Source: Monarcha castaneiventris obscurior
Lineage: Eukaryota > Chordata > Aves > Passeriformes > Monarchidae
Reading direction: 5' to 3'
NCBI GenBank assembly: GCA_026261815.1
Contig: JAMPIT010000848.1
Span: 4,030,001-4,094,000 of the forward strand
DNA length: 64,000 nucleotides
Both the position numbers and the translations under genes were made by a program. Of the stretch, positions 35,186 to 49,060 are shown piece by piece. The notes under the pieces were generated by a model. That model made no database searches. It was not told the DNA's origin and saw only the letters and a program-made list of their open reading frames with translations. Numbering within the stretch: position 1 is the stretch's first letter; each line of letters starts with the position of its first letter.

Positions 35186-36185
35186 TGTTCTCCCCCCAGT
35201 CCATTCCCCACTCCCATGCACAGACACAGACAAACACACACACTTTTCCCTCCAGTGATGACAAATTCAGACTGTCAGCTTTCTGCTGGCAATGCATCCC
35301 AAGAATTAGTCAAATTTGACATGATTTTATTGTTTTATGGGAACTGCCAACAGGGATTTTTCTGCCTGAAGTACATTTATATCCTAGTTCAAATCAGATC
35401 CTGGCTTGGTTCACAGACACAAAGAGGATAAGCCAGGAAACCTGCAGCTCCTCAAGGACAAAAAAACTTATGGCTGTGATGGTGTAGCGGGTTTGGGATT
35501 CTTAGAGCCTTCCTCTAGGTAACTGTGCCTTTGTTTTCACTCATCCCTCACTTTCAGGGCAGCTTTTCCTTTCAGCTTTTCGTTCCCGTATCAGGGAATC
35601 CTCCCCACTGCACGGCCACAGTATTTGGGCTGCTGGTCCAAACCCAGACTTTCAAACTCTGAAAATCCTTGCACAAAAAGTTTTAGAAGAGCTAAAAATC
35701 TGTCAGCAGAGGAATAAGTGCAAGCAGGTGGATTTGCCTCAACTGTCCAGTTTTATTCTAAATGGAGAGCTTAAAAAGATTCTCCTTTCATTTTCTTCTC
35801 CCTCCTCCCCCTTTTTTATGAAATCTGACCTCTCTCCCACCACACCCCATGAAAAAACAGCTATTGACTCCAATTGTACAGAACTGAGGGCTCCTGATAA
35901 TTTAAAATTCACCCTTATTTATCCCATTTCACATCAGCCCTTAGCAGTATTTTCCAAATGCCAGGTTTTTACAGACTTAATGAGATTAAAAAAACATGTT
36001 CCTTTCCCTTTACAGTTTATGCTTTCAGCTGTGACTTCCATAAAATCACTTTGGTTAGCAAACAAGATGGCCATATGATTAAAGAAAAAAATGCATCCCA
36101 TTTTCCTAGTCCCCATCTATAGATGGGGGAAGAAGCAGCCAGAACCAAAGTGTTTTATATCACAGCACTTCCCTTGCGAGGACAC
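35186..36185. other. Unique non-coding DNA, no gene recognised
   Basis: No gene is recognised. Around 35480 the words GTGATGGTGTAGCGGG and TTTGGGATTC recall the opening of some songbird LTRs, but nothing further supports that. The 116-codon plus frame at 35728-36078 has no recognisable domain and is flanked by no splice signal I trust. Confidence 0.45.
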
Positions 36186-36226
36186 AAAAAAAAAAAAAAA
36201 AAAAAAGAAAAAGAAAAGAAGAGAAA
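36186..36226. repeat. Poly-A / A-G simple tract
   Basis: A run of 21 A is followed by AAAG, AAAAG and AGAG words. Upstream sequence shows no recognisable retroposon body, so it is called a simple repeat. Confidence 0.9.
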
Positions 36227-38149
36227 TAGAATTATAGAGTTGCAGAGAAATGAAATGTTTGAACAGAAAATAATTTCCCTAACTTGTAGCCTGGAGGCAT
36301 AACCTGTCACAGCTCTGCATGAATTGAACAGTCAGGGAGTTCAAGTTTTTTGCAGCTTACCATAAACTAATATGCTCCGTCATATCATCCTCAGGAGACA
36401 GGGATTTGAAGGAGCCACTGTATTTAAAACAGCAAAAGTGATTCTAGGGCTTAATAGAATTAGAGGGAACCATCAGAAGCTAAACACAGATGGAGACTAG
36501 ATGGAAGGTGACAAAAAAATTCCCAAACCACACGCCACACTAAAGACAGAGAGCTAAGTGGTAATTCTATTTTAAGCTCTTCTAGAGACCATGGACTAAT
36601 CAGCTCATATCCTACAAGAATCCCACTCTGTTTTACATACCTATACCCAGAATAACTGACAGATTTCCACATGAAACAGAGAGCATCATACTGTGAGTCT
36701 CTCAGTGTGCTGGGTCAGCCTCAGAGGCTGCCGCAGGAGAGGAGAGCCCCACAGCAGGCACTGCCTTCTGAAAGGGGGAGTAGCAGAGCTAAGAAGAAAA
36801 ACTCTCGAGGAAGAAATGAACTACTTTAAAATCTGCGTTGAACAGATCAGGCAAGATTCTCTTCTTGTATCTGCAGCCTCTTCTCCCTTGATCTTTATAG
36901 GCTTACTCTGGTCTGAAATCAATGCAGAAAGCACAGTAAGGTGCAAGTCCTGGAGGCTACTCCACAAACAACACACAGCTGAACAAAATAAGTATTTTTC
37001 CTAAGATATTCTCTGTCCTCCTGCCTCACCAGGACCATACATACTCTGTGGAGTAGATGCTGTCCTAAATGCTGCTCTCTGAACTGCTCATGGGTCAGAA
37101 CCAAAGCACAGGCTCTGCCAGGGACAGAGGCTGGATTATGGATTGACTGCTCCTGCCTGGAAAAGGGCAGAGTAGAAGGAAAACACTGAAGAACCTCCAA
37201 ATGGCAAGAGGAGGTTTGTTACCCATTCTGGGGCCAAAAAGACTTCTCTATTTTTCCACTACATTACAGTATGAAAAGTTCCCCATTAAGAAAGCAGGTC
37301 TATACTGGGAAACCCCTAGAAGAAAGTCAGAACTGGTGCCAGACCTCTCTGCCTTTATTGGCTCAGTTTGCTCTTCCTAAGCTTCTATGGGACAAATTCC
37401 CCTTTACTGGGATTTGTGCTAAACTACCACAGTTCAGGCCTCAAATTGCTACAGGTATTCCAAACCCCTGAGGGATCCAACTGCTCTCTCCTGGGACAAC
37501 AAATCTCTGCCATCCCTACCCCAAACTGTGACACATCGTCCTCAGAGAGAAATAAAGTCTTTTTCCATGCAAGACCCCACTCTGGCAGTAGTTTCCCTTT
37601 CACATAAAGCCCACACTGGTGCCATCCTGACCCAAACCCACAGGTTCCCAGCCCGGGACTCTGCATGAGATGCAGTTTGCAATAAAAGCAGTGCCTCTGG
37701 CACACCTGAATGCACCGTACTTGCCTGGGGGAATGGGTGCACAGCTCCAGGTTAGCCGTAACCCACAGGTGCTTTCCTTTCCCATCTCCACCAGGAGATG
37801 GGGTTAACCTCCTTGCTTTTAGCTGAGGTAAGGTTCAAGTTCGCAGCTGGGACAATTTGCTGAAGGCCAGAGGGAAGATTTAAGTAGATCTGCAAACTGC
37901 ACCCACACTTTCCAGTGCTCCTCTAGCATTCTCCCACTGGATCTTATTTTCTCTCCACCAAGAGTGCTTCCTCAAGAGGGAAACATCAAAAAACCAGCAT
38001 TCAGAGGCAAGGCTGGGAGAAAGCCCCAGGACCTGCACTCACACCAACAACTGCCCCCACAACTCCTGTGCTGGCTTTGCCCATTTCCCCCTCGGAACAA
38101 AGGGACGACAGCCATGGTGTGACCTGCTGGGAGCAGGGGCTTCTCCAAA
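36227..38149. other. Unique non-coding DNA, no gene recognised
   Basis: No gene or named repeat is recognised in about 1.9 kb. Overlapping frames on both strands at 37271-37791 are open in several phases without any domain, which is the pattern of chance. Confidence 0.5.
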
Positions 38150-38600
38150 GCACTCCGCCTGACCTCGGGGTAATGAACAGAATTAATATGGCAAAGCCTC
38201 TAACACGGCACCACTTCCCAGCAGCACAGCCACAGCCTCTAATTGATTAGTCCATAAAAATCTGTGCACTAAATTGAAAGGAGCTGCACTAATTCTCTTT
38301 TATGTTAAATTTCTGTCTTTCTCCTTTATCGAATCCTTCGTCGAATGTCCCTTTTGCTGCCTATTGTGGGCTTGCTCTGGGCCTGTTTTCCTCTTGCCCA
38401 GATTAAGTACCTAATCAAAATCTTGTCTCCCTTAATGGCATAAAATTGAAAGATAGATATTGCACTTTACACAGCTGATTAAACACTAGAATGTGGCTAA
38501 ATGCTTTACAGGGCTTGTTACATTAACTAACTCTGTCATCTGCCAGCTATCTTATAATTGCATATGCTCATGTTGCCACTGGTGAAGCCAAGGTAAGATT
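38150..38600. other. Enhancer-like candidate conserved non-coding element
   Basis: CpG is kept in A+T-rich context (CTCCGCCTGACCTCGGGG, AACACGGC, TATCGAATCCTTCGTCGAATG). Homeodomain words are dense (GGGGTAATGAACAG, TCTAATTGATTAGTCC, GCACTAAATTG, AAGTACCTAATC), with ACAGCTGATTAAACAC (E-box plus TTAAAC) and TATAATTGCATATGC (a POU-like word). TATCGAATCC and CGTCGAATG form a short CGAAT repeat. There is no retroposon signature and no credible open frame. The texture is that of a vertebrate developmental enhancer, inferred only. Confidence 0.4.
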
Positions 38601-40029
38601 TCTTTTCCCTCCATTACCTCTTCCCAGTCTCCCTCCCTCCACATTGCCACCCACCATCTGCATGTCAGTGAGGAGCTCAGAACTCCCCTGCAACAACCAC
38701 CTGAAGAAAACCTGTCTGATGTTGCCTGACTGTAATTTTCTCTACGTTCACCTGCCAGTCACCGGTTTGGGGCCAGCTAAAGTGCCTAATGTGATGGAAA
38801 GGGACAGTAAATATACATTTTATTTCTGAAGGAAACAATCCTGCCCACGCTTCTTGTCTTGTCAGCTTTAATGCTAGACACCTTGTTCCATAAGGCTGGA
38901 GAAAGTAAGGATAGAAGAAAAACCAAAAGTGTTTCCACTACTTTGTATAAGAACACATTTTAAAAAGTCTGAACTTCCCACTGGCTCATCAAAGCAGGAT
39001 CTCGTGTAGGCATCCAATGTTGCACATCTTGGCTTTTTTTCTTACACGGCAATAATGATGCAGATGGACTTTCTGGAAGACTTACAAGTCTATCCCTGTT
39101 GGTTCGCCTTTCAGAGGAGAGTTTCACCTTCTGCAAGGCATTTCCAGAGAATGACCCCTAAACACAATCTTCAACTAGACTGCTTTGAGAAAGAAATGAA
39201 CAAACCAAGCCAGAAAAGCTATTCCAGAAATCTTTTTGGAAGAAAGAAAAGTGGTAGAGATTTTGTTAAATGTTCTTAGGAATTGTTAACAATCGAAACA
39301 TTAATTAGAGCTTATGTTTTGTTTAAAGATACAAACCATGTTGCCAAATACGCTGCAGGTGAGTTGTCTTTGTCATCCACAGACCCAGCAATTTTGGAAA
39401 CAGACCTGCTCCTTTGCACAAATATTTCTATATAGATTGCTTTAAAGTAATTGCCCAAACACTCCTCCCTTTTAGTACAGAAAATAAGTCTATTTTCTGT
39501 ACACCCAGCCTGTAAAATGTGGAAAGCTGGTTCAGTTCACGTGCATTGCTTCCTGACCCCAGTCTTTTACCAGGAATCTATTTACTGAGCAATAAAATAA
39601 CCCATCATCCATTTCTGGTCCATATATTACCCTAAAAACTTTTTTTCTTATTTCCAAATTACATTGCAGAAGGTGCTAGAAGTCACTTTTTGCCACTTTC
39701 TTCCTAGTTCTGCACCTTATTATACAAAAGCAGGACTGCAGCCAGGCAGAGAGGATCTGTCTGGGAGTCAGTACCTCTCTGAGGGACTGCGTTCACAGCC
39801 AACTAATAAAGCTACCACTAAGCTTTGCCCTAAAAATACCCAAAGGCCCAATTTTCTTCCCATGGGCTCAGCAATAAGGCATTACTGGGTGAGTTCTCCC
39901 TCCCCAGGTTACATGGGAGCTAAATCAAGTTGAGCTGAAGTAGACATTACAGTTCCACCAGCAATTAATAATCGATTAATTGTTTTCTTATCCCACCAGG
40001 ATTCTGCACCTTCCCATCTTCCATTCGTC
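38601..40029. other. Unique non-coding DNA, no gene recognised
   Basis: No gene is recognised. Short frames at 39055-39279 and 39664-39933 (plus) show no domain. No named repeat. Confidence 0.5.
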
Positions 40030-40190
40030 GGTTCCCTCCTGAAACCACACAAATTAGTTCATTGTACCATTGTTAATGGCTCATAAAAGCTTACTAGAGG
40101 CTATTATGAAATCTTTACTAAGTGCTTGTTTTTAAATATTCATGAAGGCACAATATATACTTTAATAAGACATGTTGCAAGTTACAAAAC
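40030..40190. other. Enhancer-like candidate non-coding element
   Basis: The words CACAAATTAGTTCATTG, CCATTGTTAATGGCTC, GGCTATTATG, TTTTTAAATATTCATGAAGG and TACTTTAATAAG lie within 160 bases. CCATTGTTAATGG is a near-palindrome holding a SOX-type ATTGTT and a TTAATGG core. The word ATTCATGAAGG also occurs in the candidate element near 18420. No repeat signature. Confidence 0.3.
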
Positions 40191-43100
40191 TGAACCCTGC
40201 ACCAAACATTAAGGTCCCAGGGAAGATTCATTTGAAAGGAAGATACCCACAGAAAGAAGGCACCCACAGCTCTCTCCTAATCTTCCTTTTTCTTGACCTA
40301 GGAGGTAATCTTGCCAAATCCTTTTGCCTGTAGTTTCACACTGATTAAAATTCTTTGGTTTAAGCTAGCATACCGATTTCCAAATTTCCTCCTGGAGGAG
40401 GAGACTATTCCCCTTTGTATGAAGATCAATATGCAACACTAGATAGCAAAACTGATTTGGCAGGTTTCAAGGAAAAGCAGTAATTTAGTTCAAGATTGAT
40501 CTGCAGGTACCAAAAGTAGGTGGAAATTTACTCAGGAACCAGCTAAAACCCACCTCAAACTGGTCATTCAATACAGACAATTCTTCACCAGTAAGCATTT
40601 TCTAAACAGAAAAATGAATGGCTCCATGACCTGCCACACTATTTTCCGCTGCTGACTTTTGAGCTGGACCCACAATTTAGAGCAGTTCATAAAAGCAAGA
40701 CCAAGTTTGACAATTTTGTCCTAGTGCTTAGTGGACATTTGGCCAAAGCCAGATTTCCTTGGCAGTCCTGCAATTCAGCACAACTGTCAAAGCCCTTCCA
40801 GCAGGGGCAGAGCAATCCAGCAGGATATTAAATCTTCTTACAGAAGTACAGGATGAGGAACAAAGTTTTACCAGTTCTAAGCAATGCCATCAATCCCTCA
40901 CTTTCAGGATCACATTCACAAAGAAATACATTGAATCCTTTTATACCTTTAAGTCCCAGCGCTCTGATCCCTGCCAAGCATCTATTTATCCACTGGAGGA
41001 TGTTTGGGAGCCGTGGAATTCCCATAATGTGCTCTCTAGCAGAGAACACCACCTGTACCAGTGTGCAACCAGAAATGTTCCACTCCCAGGGCTGATCTGA
41101 TGAGGTGCTAAACAGAACGGATGGAGTGAGTTACCAGTGCCACGGCTCCCAGGGACCCCCCAGCTGCCAGCCAGCCAGAATAGAGCCATTGTGCCCTGCT
41201 CCACGAGGGCCTGGGTGGTCCAACCAGCCCCAATCCTGTTCATCTTCCCAGAGCCTGAGCAGTTCTATCTGCTTAGCTCTACCACCCCTGCAGTGGGAGA
41301 AGGATGTGCTGACACTTGCTGAACTTCACACCCACCTTCCAGCATTGTTTCTTCTCTCCTTTCCCAAAAAAGCCTCACAGCAGCTTGTGGGGGTCTGAAG
41401 GGGATGGGGAGGGCAGCACTGGGGTAAATGATCCCTGACAGAGGGGGAGAGCGACTCAGAGAAGTCCTGTTCAGAGTTCTCCACTTTTTGCTTTTTTTCA
41501 CAAATGGTTTTCCAGGACAGGAATATTTGGAGACACTGTGCTCCTCCCGGGATCCCAAGAGATCCAAAGCAGCATCACTCAGTAGTGTTGAGCATCTGCA
41601 CTATGTGGAAAGCTGCTCCCAACCCAAACAAGACAGCAGTTAACAGGATGGATCCATCAGTTTGCATCCTGTCTTCTCCCAGAGACCCTCCAGGCAGTGG
41701 GGGAATGGAGGAGGAATTGGACACAAACATCCCTGTGAGCAGTCAGTGAAAAGCCATGGAAGAAAAGTCAAAGCAGGAAATCAGGAACTACAATGGTTTT
41801 CAGTAGAATAGTCACCATGAGGTATCAGTGATGCTTGGAAATGCCTCGCCAGCGGCACCCAAATGAACTTTGAACTGCTTAACTGGATGAGCAGCCTCTG
41901 ATCTACCCTTCTGAGATGCTTTGTGGGTTTATTCATAAGAAAACTAAAGTATGAGAAAGACATTACCAGGAAGAGCAAGATAATTCCATCATTTCAAACC
42001 CCTGCATCTTCTTAGCTGATCCTCACTTCTCAATTCCCGTTCTATTTCTCCCCAGGGACTGTTTGATTAAATATATGTGAATAAAAACTATCCATTCCCT
42101 TTTGAACTAGGTTAAATTAACAGTGACCTGAATCAGACCCCACAATCCTGACAGCAATTACTTATCAATGAATCATTATCCATCTCTAAATACAACTCCT
42201 TGCTCTTTTCAAATTTCTTTGACTTTGTGTATGAAAGAAAAAAAAAAAAGGGCACATTTCCAGAAATAATTCAACAAAGTCAGGATTTTGCCATGGGGTG
42301 TGGGATGGACACAAGACAAAGAACAGACATTGGAGGAACAGAAAACTGCTACCATTTTCTCACCTCCTGTTACAATTTTCTACACATTTCCAAAAGACAA
42401 TCAGAAACAGAAAGTGATCTCAGATCCAAATGGAAACAAAGAACAAAAAATGTCAACTATTTTACTATGGCCACAGTTGCTATTTTAACATTCTATTTTC
42501 TTCTTCCCTGGTCATCGCATGCCATGAGGAAGGGAGCTCAAGCCATGAAATGCAACTTTGGGGTTCTTAATTCTCATCCAGAGAAATGGTTTTTTGAGAA
42601 TTTCTAAGGTTCCTTTTTATTTGTGAACAGCGAACAACAAGATCTCTTGTACTTACTCTGGAATTTAAAAAAAGCTTTTCAAGCCAATGCCTATAACACA
42701 GATGAAAAAATGCTATTATTATACCTCTCATACAACCAGATTTTAGAGCTCAGGGCAGCCCAGTAGCAAGGCAGATACATCTTTAGAGCAAGTGATTTTG
42801 GTGATTCCTCTTCCCTGGTATCAGAGATTTGCTCAAGTGGAAATTAAAGGTCTTACTGCAGGATTTTAGAGTTGTGCTGAACACTTCTGCTTTACACACT
42901 GAAACAAGATCTATTTTTCAATCCCTGAGTGAACCTGAAGCTGAAGTCATTTGTCCCACTAGCCTACAGTAAGGGAACTGCAAATAACTATTTTCTTTAA
43001 GGAATTTATGCAATCACATTTAAAACATAAAGGGGTTACACCACCCCAAATTCTGACATTTACCTTAAGCTTCCAGAGATCTCCAGATAAGCAAGGCAGC

Positions 43101-46100
43101 CTGGACAGGCTGGAACACTCCTGCTCATGAATCCCAGCTCACCAAAGCTGGTTTATTCTGCAAGGAGTTTCCACTGTTGAGCAGCTCAAAGTGAACCATG
43201 AAGTTGAACACAATAGCAGCAGCTGAATGGCAAAGAGCAATAGCACGATTTAAACAGCCACAATGAAGTGCTAGTTTTAAAATACTGACAAGGTGAAAAA
43301 AATCCATTTCAGGTGGGATAGCCCCCAGAAAGGGCTATATCCAGGGCTATACCATCAACACCAAGACCTCTGTGTTCCTGACCCAAAAGTGAAAAACCTT
43401 TGTACTGTATCAAATGATGAGAGGGTGAACAAACCCTCCTTTCACACTCTTCCAACATCACCTAATCCCACTGACTTCACAAACTTGTTTTCTTTCATCC
43501 TGGACATGATCTCAGAAGTACAATGGGCCTCACTCAGTTTGCTGATACATAAATATAGTTTGGTCCATATATATAAATGAAGATTGGCAAAGCTACAGAA
43601 AACCGAAGGTTTGCAAATTGTCATCATTTTGGGTTCTGTCTAGATTTCAATCTCATTAAAGCCTTTACATTTAGAATGGTTTGGACAAAAGATTCTCTGT
43701 TTTGTCCATCTATAAATGCCAGACAACCATCATCCAAAAAAGAAAGTGAGTAAATAAATAAATAATTCATATAACCAGAATTTAACCATAATGAATTCAA
43801 TCCCTTTTTACTGTAAAGGAAAAGTTGTGCTTGCAGGCATAGTTTGGGCCTTGTTTTTAAATGCAGAGAATAGTAAAATAGATGCAACGTTTATGAATTA
43901 TTAAAACCCGCACAAGGATTTCTTTTCCTCTTCCACAGCTTCTTGTTTAATCCTTGTTCATTGTTGGGGGCTCTGGGGATGACTGACATTTAACACATCT
44001 CTGCTGTGCCTCCTTACCCACTGACATGGGGGGAGAGGGAGCCACACGTGCACACAAGCATTTGCTGATTACAAATGTTCCAAACTTCCCTTTCTCCTCA
44101 GTCCCCACATCCCCTGAACCAAGTCTCTTGCAAAGAGAAGACAGAAACATTCCCATCTGGAAGAGTGGCCCAATAGCATCACTTCATCTGTTATGTGAAT
44201 AAGGACTTTTCTCACTTTGCAACTAACAGATATTAAGGATTATCAAACTTGGGTTTGGTGAGTTTTTTTTTAAATAAAGTAGTATCCTGATTTTGTAGAT
44301 GCTGTGGTGGTAAGGGGACAGGTTTTGATGCAATGATACTATTTTTTCTTAAGAAAAAAGGTAGTTTAGGGGGTATATTTAGGAACAGGGATTTAGAGAT
44401 ATGCAAGCTAAAAATATTTGAGCATCCCATCATATACCAGTCTTCAGCACACAAACGGATCCCCATGGAGTCCTGGCAGCATTAGCCACTCCACTATTCC
44501 CTGGACACTTACAGCATCAGCTGCTATATAAAAACCTATTTCCTATTTTCACAGGCAACAACAAGAACAAAAATCCAGGCACAAATTAATTACACTGTCT
44601 CATATGGAAAATATTGAAACAATGGTTAATCCACTACGAGCAGCCTCATTACAGCAATGATGGCCTGGCTATAAATGCCAGACAAGGTTCCAGGTGGAAC
44701 AACTGATCCAAGCAAAGGGAAAACAGTCAAGTTTGGGACCTCCTGTCCAAAACTGGTTGGTTATTCCCAGCTCCCTCTACATCAAACACACTGGTCAGAA
44801 GGTATCACCTTCCTGTACAAACTCTGCCTTGCTCTAAACACCACAGAACAGAGAAGGCTAAGGAATCCAAAACAGCAGCATTCCATCAGTGATATAATTT
44901 TCCAGAAAGGGATTTAAGTTTAAGACTAATTGAGAATATCTGAGACATTGAGGAGCTAAGAGCAACAAAAGAAGAATTTGCAGAAGGAAGGGCCAGAGTA
45001 CACTACCCATGTCCATTAGTACATCCCTAACCAAGGCATCAATGATGCAGAGTTTCTTTAAAAAGCTTGATGTCAGCCCTTTGCCTGTGGTCCCAGTGTG
45101 CACAGTCCACCTACCCCAATTCTAGTGCACAAACTGTGAGTCTGATAAAGTCCAAGGTAAACCACGTATTAATGGAGGCACGCTTGCAATCAGACTGTAA
45201 AAAGAAGCTTTAAAGTTTATGTTGAGAAACAAACACAAGCATCAGAATTAAAACCAAAGATGACACGACAGGAAATTCTTGTGAGCCACTGCAGCTTTTG
45301 TGCTCCAACCAAACCTGGTTTTCAGCAGTGGCAGAGGGGGTTTGCACCTTTGTTTTCAAAAAACAAACTAAGCATAAAAGTACAAAATAACAAATGGGCG
45401 GAGAGGGAACGACAACTTTAGACAATGAAGATAAACCAGATTTTTCATTAAATTGAGACAGGAACCAAAAAGTTCCCTGTATGAGTTGTACCTGTATCTC
45501 AGGGCTACAGTCCTGACACTGATGCAGTGCCAGCACTAAGGGAGGCTGCTGGGATTGTCTGGGTTTCCACTGGCTGGACGGAGTTTCATGCTTGCTGCTT
45601 ACAGCAGAACACATACATATAGGAAGGAGACACAAGAGCTGCAGCTCAAACCCTCCTGCATGGTGTCACAGGCTGTATTGATACATCAAATCAAGAAAAA
45701 TTTTGTATCAAGTTACAGAATATTATGCCAAGCTGAAATATTTAAGGAGACATAAATCTTACTTGACAACTATTTTTAGGAGTACTCAAAACTATTAGCT
45801 CAATAAAAGAATAAAACTCTCAAATCTATTCTTGCCCTGAACAACTCTAAGCTTACTGCAGCTCCACCCCTGCATAATCAAGCTGCTAATAGTTTTTGTT
45901 GTATTTCTACATCATTTCTACAGTTTTCCTTTTCCCTTTCTTATTTCTCCTCCCTAATCACCAACAAATCCATCTCTGTATATAAACACACTTTATCACC
46001 ATATTATCCATAGCAAATGGCACTAAAATAAAACACTTCCGCCTTGCAAATGAGAAATGGAAAAAAGCTTGCCATGGTTTTAATGAAACTGTGTATGTGT

Positions 46101-48719
46101 GACGTTTCCATTGTGTAAAAGCAACTGTTTAGCTGTTCACTAGAGGGGTTTAACAGACAACATGTTTGTGCTAAAATGTTTGAGATTACTGGGTATTCCA
46201 ATGGAAACTTCTTTGCAGTCTCCCCAAAAGATATTATATTTAAGTGTTCTTTTCATTTAGTTCATTTTTACCTCTGTTAAGAGCACTGTTTTCCAAAAAA
46301 ATTCCACCACCATTCTCCTGCACGTTTAAGCTGCAGCCAGAAAGCTTTTGTTTCCCTGTGTTTATTAATAACCTCTCTCTTTAAATCTACTCTGCTGTGC
46401 TCTACAAATTGTAGAGAGCATACAAATGAGACACAAAGCAGCTGCCAAGTGTGTAAGGAAAGCTTGGCCTGGCCAGTAATAAGCAAAAACTATTTAATCC
46501 TCCTTAACACTTTGCAATCTACGCAAAAAATATTTATAGGAGCAACATCAAACCCAAAATTTATCAGATAAAGTTTTGACAGTTAAAGAAGAGAGATGCA
46601 GAAGAGATCAATATTTTCCTTAGCTAACATAATCTATTTGTGAGTTGCTGGGGATTGTTGATCAAGATTTTTCAATCTAAATTTATCCATTACAACACAA
46701 ACTTTTGGGAGAACCAACTGTATTTACAGAACAGTTTTTAGAGTAACAACTTGGTTACAACTGAATGCAAATACCCCCTAAAGGGTCTTCCCAGAATTCC
46801 CACTCAAAAAACCAGAAAAAGCAGGAAAAAGCCCCACCACCAAAACTCACGACAAACCTCTGTATTATGGTTTAAGGAGGATGATGCTCTCCAAAAGCAA
46901 GGGTTTTAATTCTGAAATAAGTGTACAAAAAGTTGCAACTTCCAAGTTTACCAACACAAAATAGCCCGATCAGTTGACTGAATTTTTTCTCTCAAAACAG
47001 AAAAGAAAATGGCATTTCCAATCCGACATTTCATTCAAATGCAAAAAGGGAAAGAAACCCTGAAGTTTTCTAAATTTTGAGTGTAAAGAAGTGGCTTTCT
47101 CATTACCTCATGTTACACAGCTTGGAAAGCAAAGGGGATTTGTGAGTAAATCGAGTCAGTAACTGCAAAATGATCTGACGTTTAAGGAGGGAGCATTGGG
47201 TCACATTCTGCCTTCCTGCAATGAAATAAACCTCCCAAAGAGGAAGCTGGGCACATCACGAACACACATACTTCAAACTTTTAACAAAAATAAATAAACA
47301 TTCTGCTGTAAGTTTTACCCAGATCCTTGTTTTAAAATTAATTTCCTGTGTGACTGTACCCTGGCCATCACCTTGGGCAAACTGTCAGCACAGAGCAGTC
47401 CAGTGACAGCTTCAGCCCTCAGCTGAGCTGAGGTGTGAGCTTATTTACTGCTTTTTTCTCTTCTGGTAAGGAAGACTCATAAAGGAAATCGCACAATCTA
47501 CTTTGTCACCTTACCAAAAAAATCTCAAGAGACATCCATTTCTTTTCTGAAATCTAGCACCATTGCACCTGTAAAGGCACAGCCTCAGTCTCACGTGCCA
47601 CAGAGTACTTGGAAAAGGATTCACCACCAAAGGACTGGGGTCTGCTGTCTGTCTCTCCTCCAGGCATCTTATATCACCTCTCAAACTCTAGACAGCTCAC
47701 AAATCTACAATGCTTCACCAGACTGAGCGTGTTATTTCCCCAGCCAGCTCCAAGTGAAGCATTTGTGTTACAGACCAATTTTTTGCCACATTTTCTCTTC
47801 TAAAACAGAGCAAAAGCTTCCCACGGCTATTGCTTTCAATTGGGAGGGGAAAAAAATGAACAACCCTGAAACAGAATACACCAAGGATTCATTCATGGTG
47901 GCACAAGAGCAAAAAAAAGGAAACAAAACCCCACAAAAACAGCATTTCTGTTGCCTCCACAGATCCCCCTGTATTTGCCTAAATCCATCTGTATGAGATG
48001 CTGTGCATTACTGTACTACTTACACACCTCCTAAGCCCAGGTTTATTTTGGCTGGGTTTTGCAGCACCCCATGAAATGTCACTGGTGTTTATTCTGCAGC
48101 AAGGTTTCCTTTAGCAGAAAGCATCCTTGTCATGTAATTTCTGAGAGAAGGAAGAATTTGTAGCCATCTATGAACCAGCTTGAATAACTGGGAAGGAAAC
48201 AATCCGAATGTGGCCCTGCCTACTGCTGACAAGTGACCTGTGGACATCTCCCCTGTTCCTCAGCTCCTTATTTTACAGTTCACAGATGATTTAGAGCAAT
48301 GTTTGCCGCTCACTTCATGACTGGGAACAGTTTTTGTTCTCTTCTCCTAGGGTTCCTTGTGACACACTTCTTCAATCCTATCTTTGGTGGGAACCTGGTC
48401 AGCAGAATTACAGCCAGTATGTGACAAGCAGAAAATACTAAAGTTTGCCCAAGAATTGCCATTGCTGGCATGCAAAAACACATTTTTGTACATACAAGAG
48501 CCACCTAAGAACCTGCAACAACAAAATTACCTTCTAATCTTTTCCAGGGAAGATACCATGACATTAAAGTCAGCAGCCTGGGATGTTTCTCTTCCTGGTG
48601 GGTGTGTGGTGAGGTGCCCTCATGGCTGTTGGACATCACCATGCACCAACTCTCCATCAAAATCCCCACCCTCAGTCATCCTCAAAGCATGAGAGATGCT
48701 AAAGCTCACTTGTCAACTG
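40191..48719. other. Long unique non-coding stretch, no gene recognised
   Basis: About 8.5 kb with no gene, no RNA gene and no retroposon I can name. Low-complexity pieces are an A12 run at about 42239, TAAATAAATAAATAA near 43750, and CA-rich scraps. The part at 40759-41750 has frames open in several phases on both strands, and the 141-codon minus frame at 45210-45635 is the longest elsewhere. None shows a domain. A purine-rich AGGATGATGCTC phrase and other single words are not enough to call an element. Confidence 0.5.
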
Positions 48720-49060
48720 ACTGTTTGGTGTTTGCGGTTGGATTTGTCCTCACACAATAATTTTCATCCTAATTAAGGCTTCTGGGTGAATCCCCAATAC
48801 AAATAAAATTAATTTGGAAAGAGTAAATACAGAGGAACAAATCACAGTCCAAGTGCACAGTCTCTTGGAGCCTGTGAGACTGCAGAATCTTGCTTGCAGA
48901 TTGTCTCAGCCAGCTCTAATCATTTATTTAAAAAGAGACTAACAGAATAGTCTGTCCTGGAGGATGAAAGCATATGTTAGTCTCAGCGTGGATTCCTTTA
49001 GGAGGGCAGCATAATTATCACATTCAGCACTACCGTAACTCAAACCTACTCCTTCCTTTT
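48720..49060. other. Enhancer-like candidate non-coding element
   Basis: The stretch shows GTTTGCGGTTGG, CACAATAATTTTCATCC, CCTAATTAAGGC (a TAATTA palindrome), AATAAAATTAATTTGG, CTCTAATCATTTATTTAAAA and AGCATAATTATCAC. CpG survives in GTCTCAGCGTGG and CTACCGTAAC. No repeat signature and no coding frame. Confidence 0.3.

Noticed and set aside
35480..35640. LTR-like opening near GTGATGGTGTAGCGGG
   Set aside because: The resemblance is short and from memory. No closing CA end, target duplication or retroviral interior can be seen.
36186..36226. Poly-A tail of a retroposed copy
   Set aside because: The upstream sequence is ordinary unique DNA without gene resemblance.
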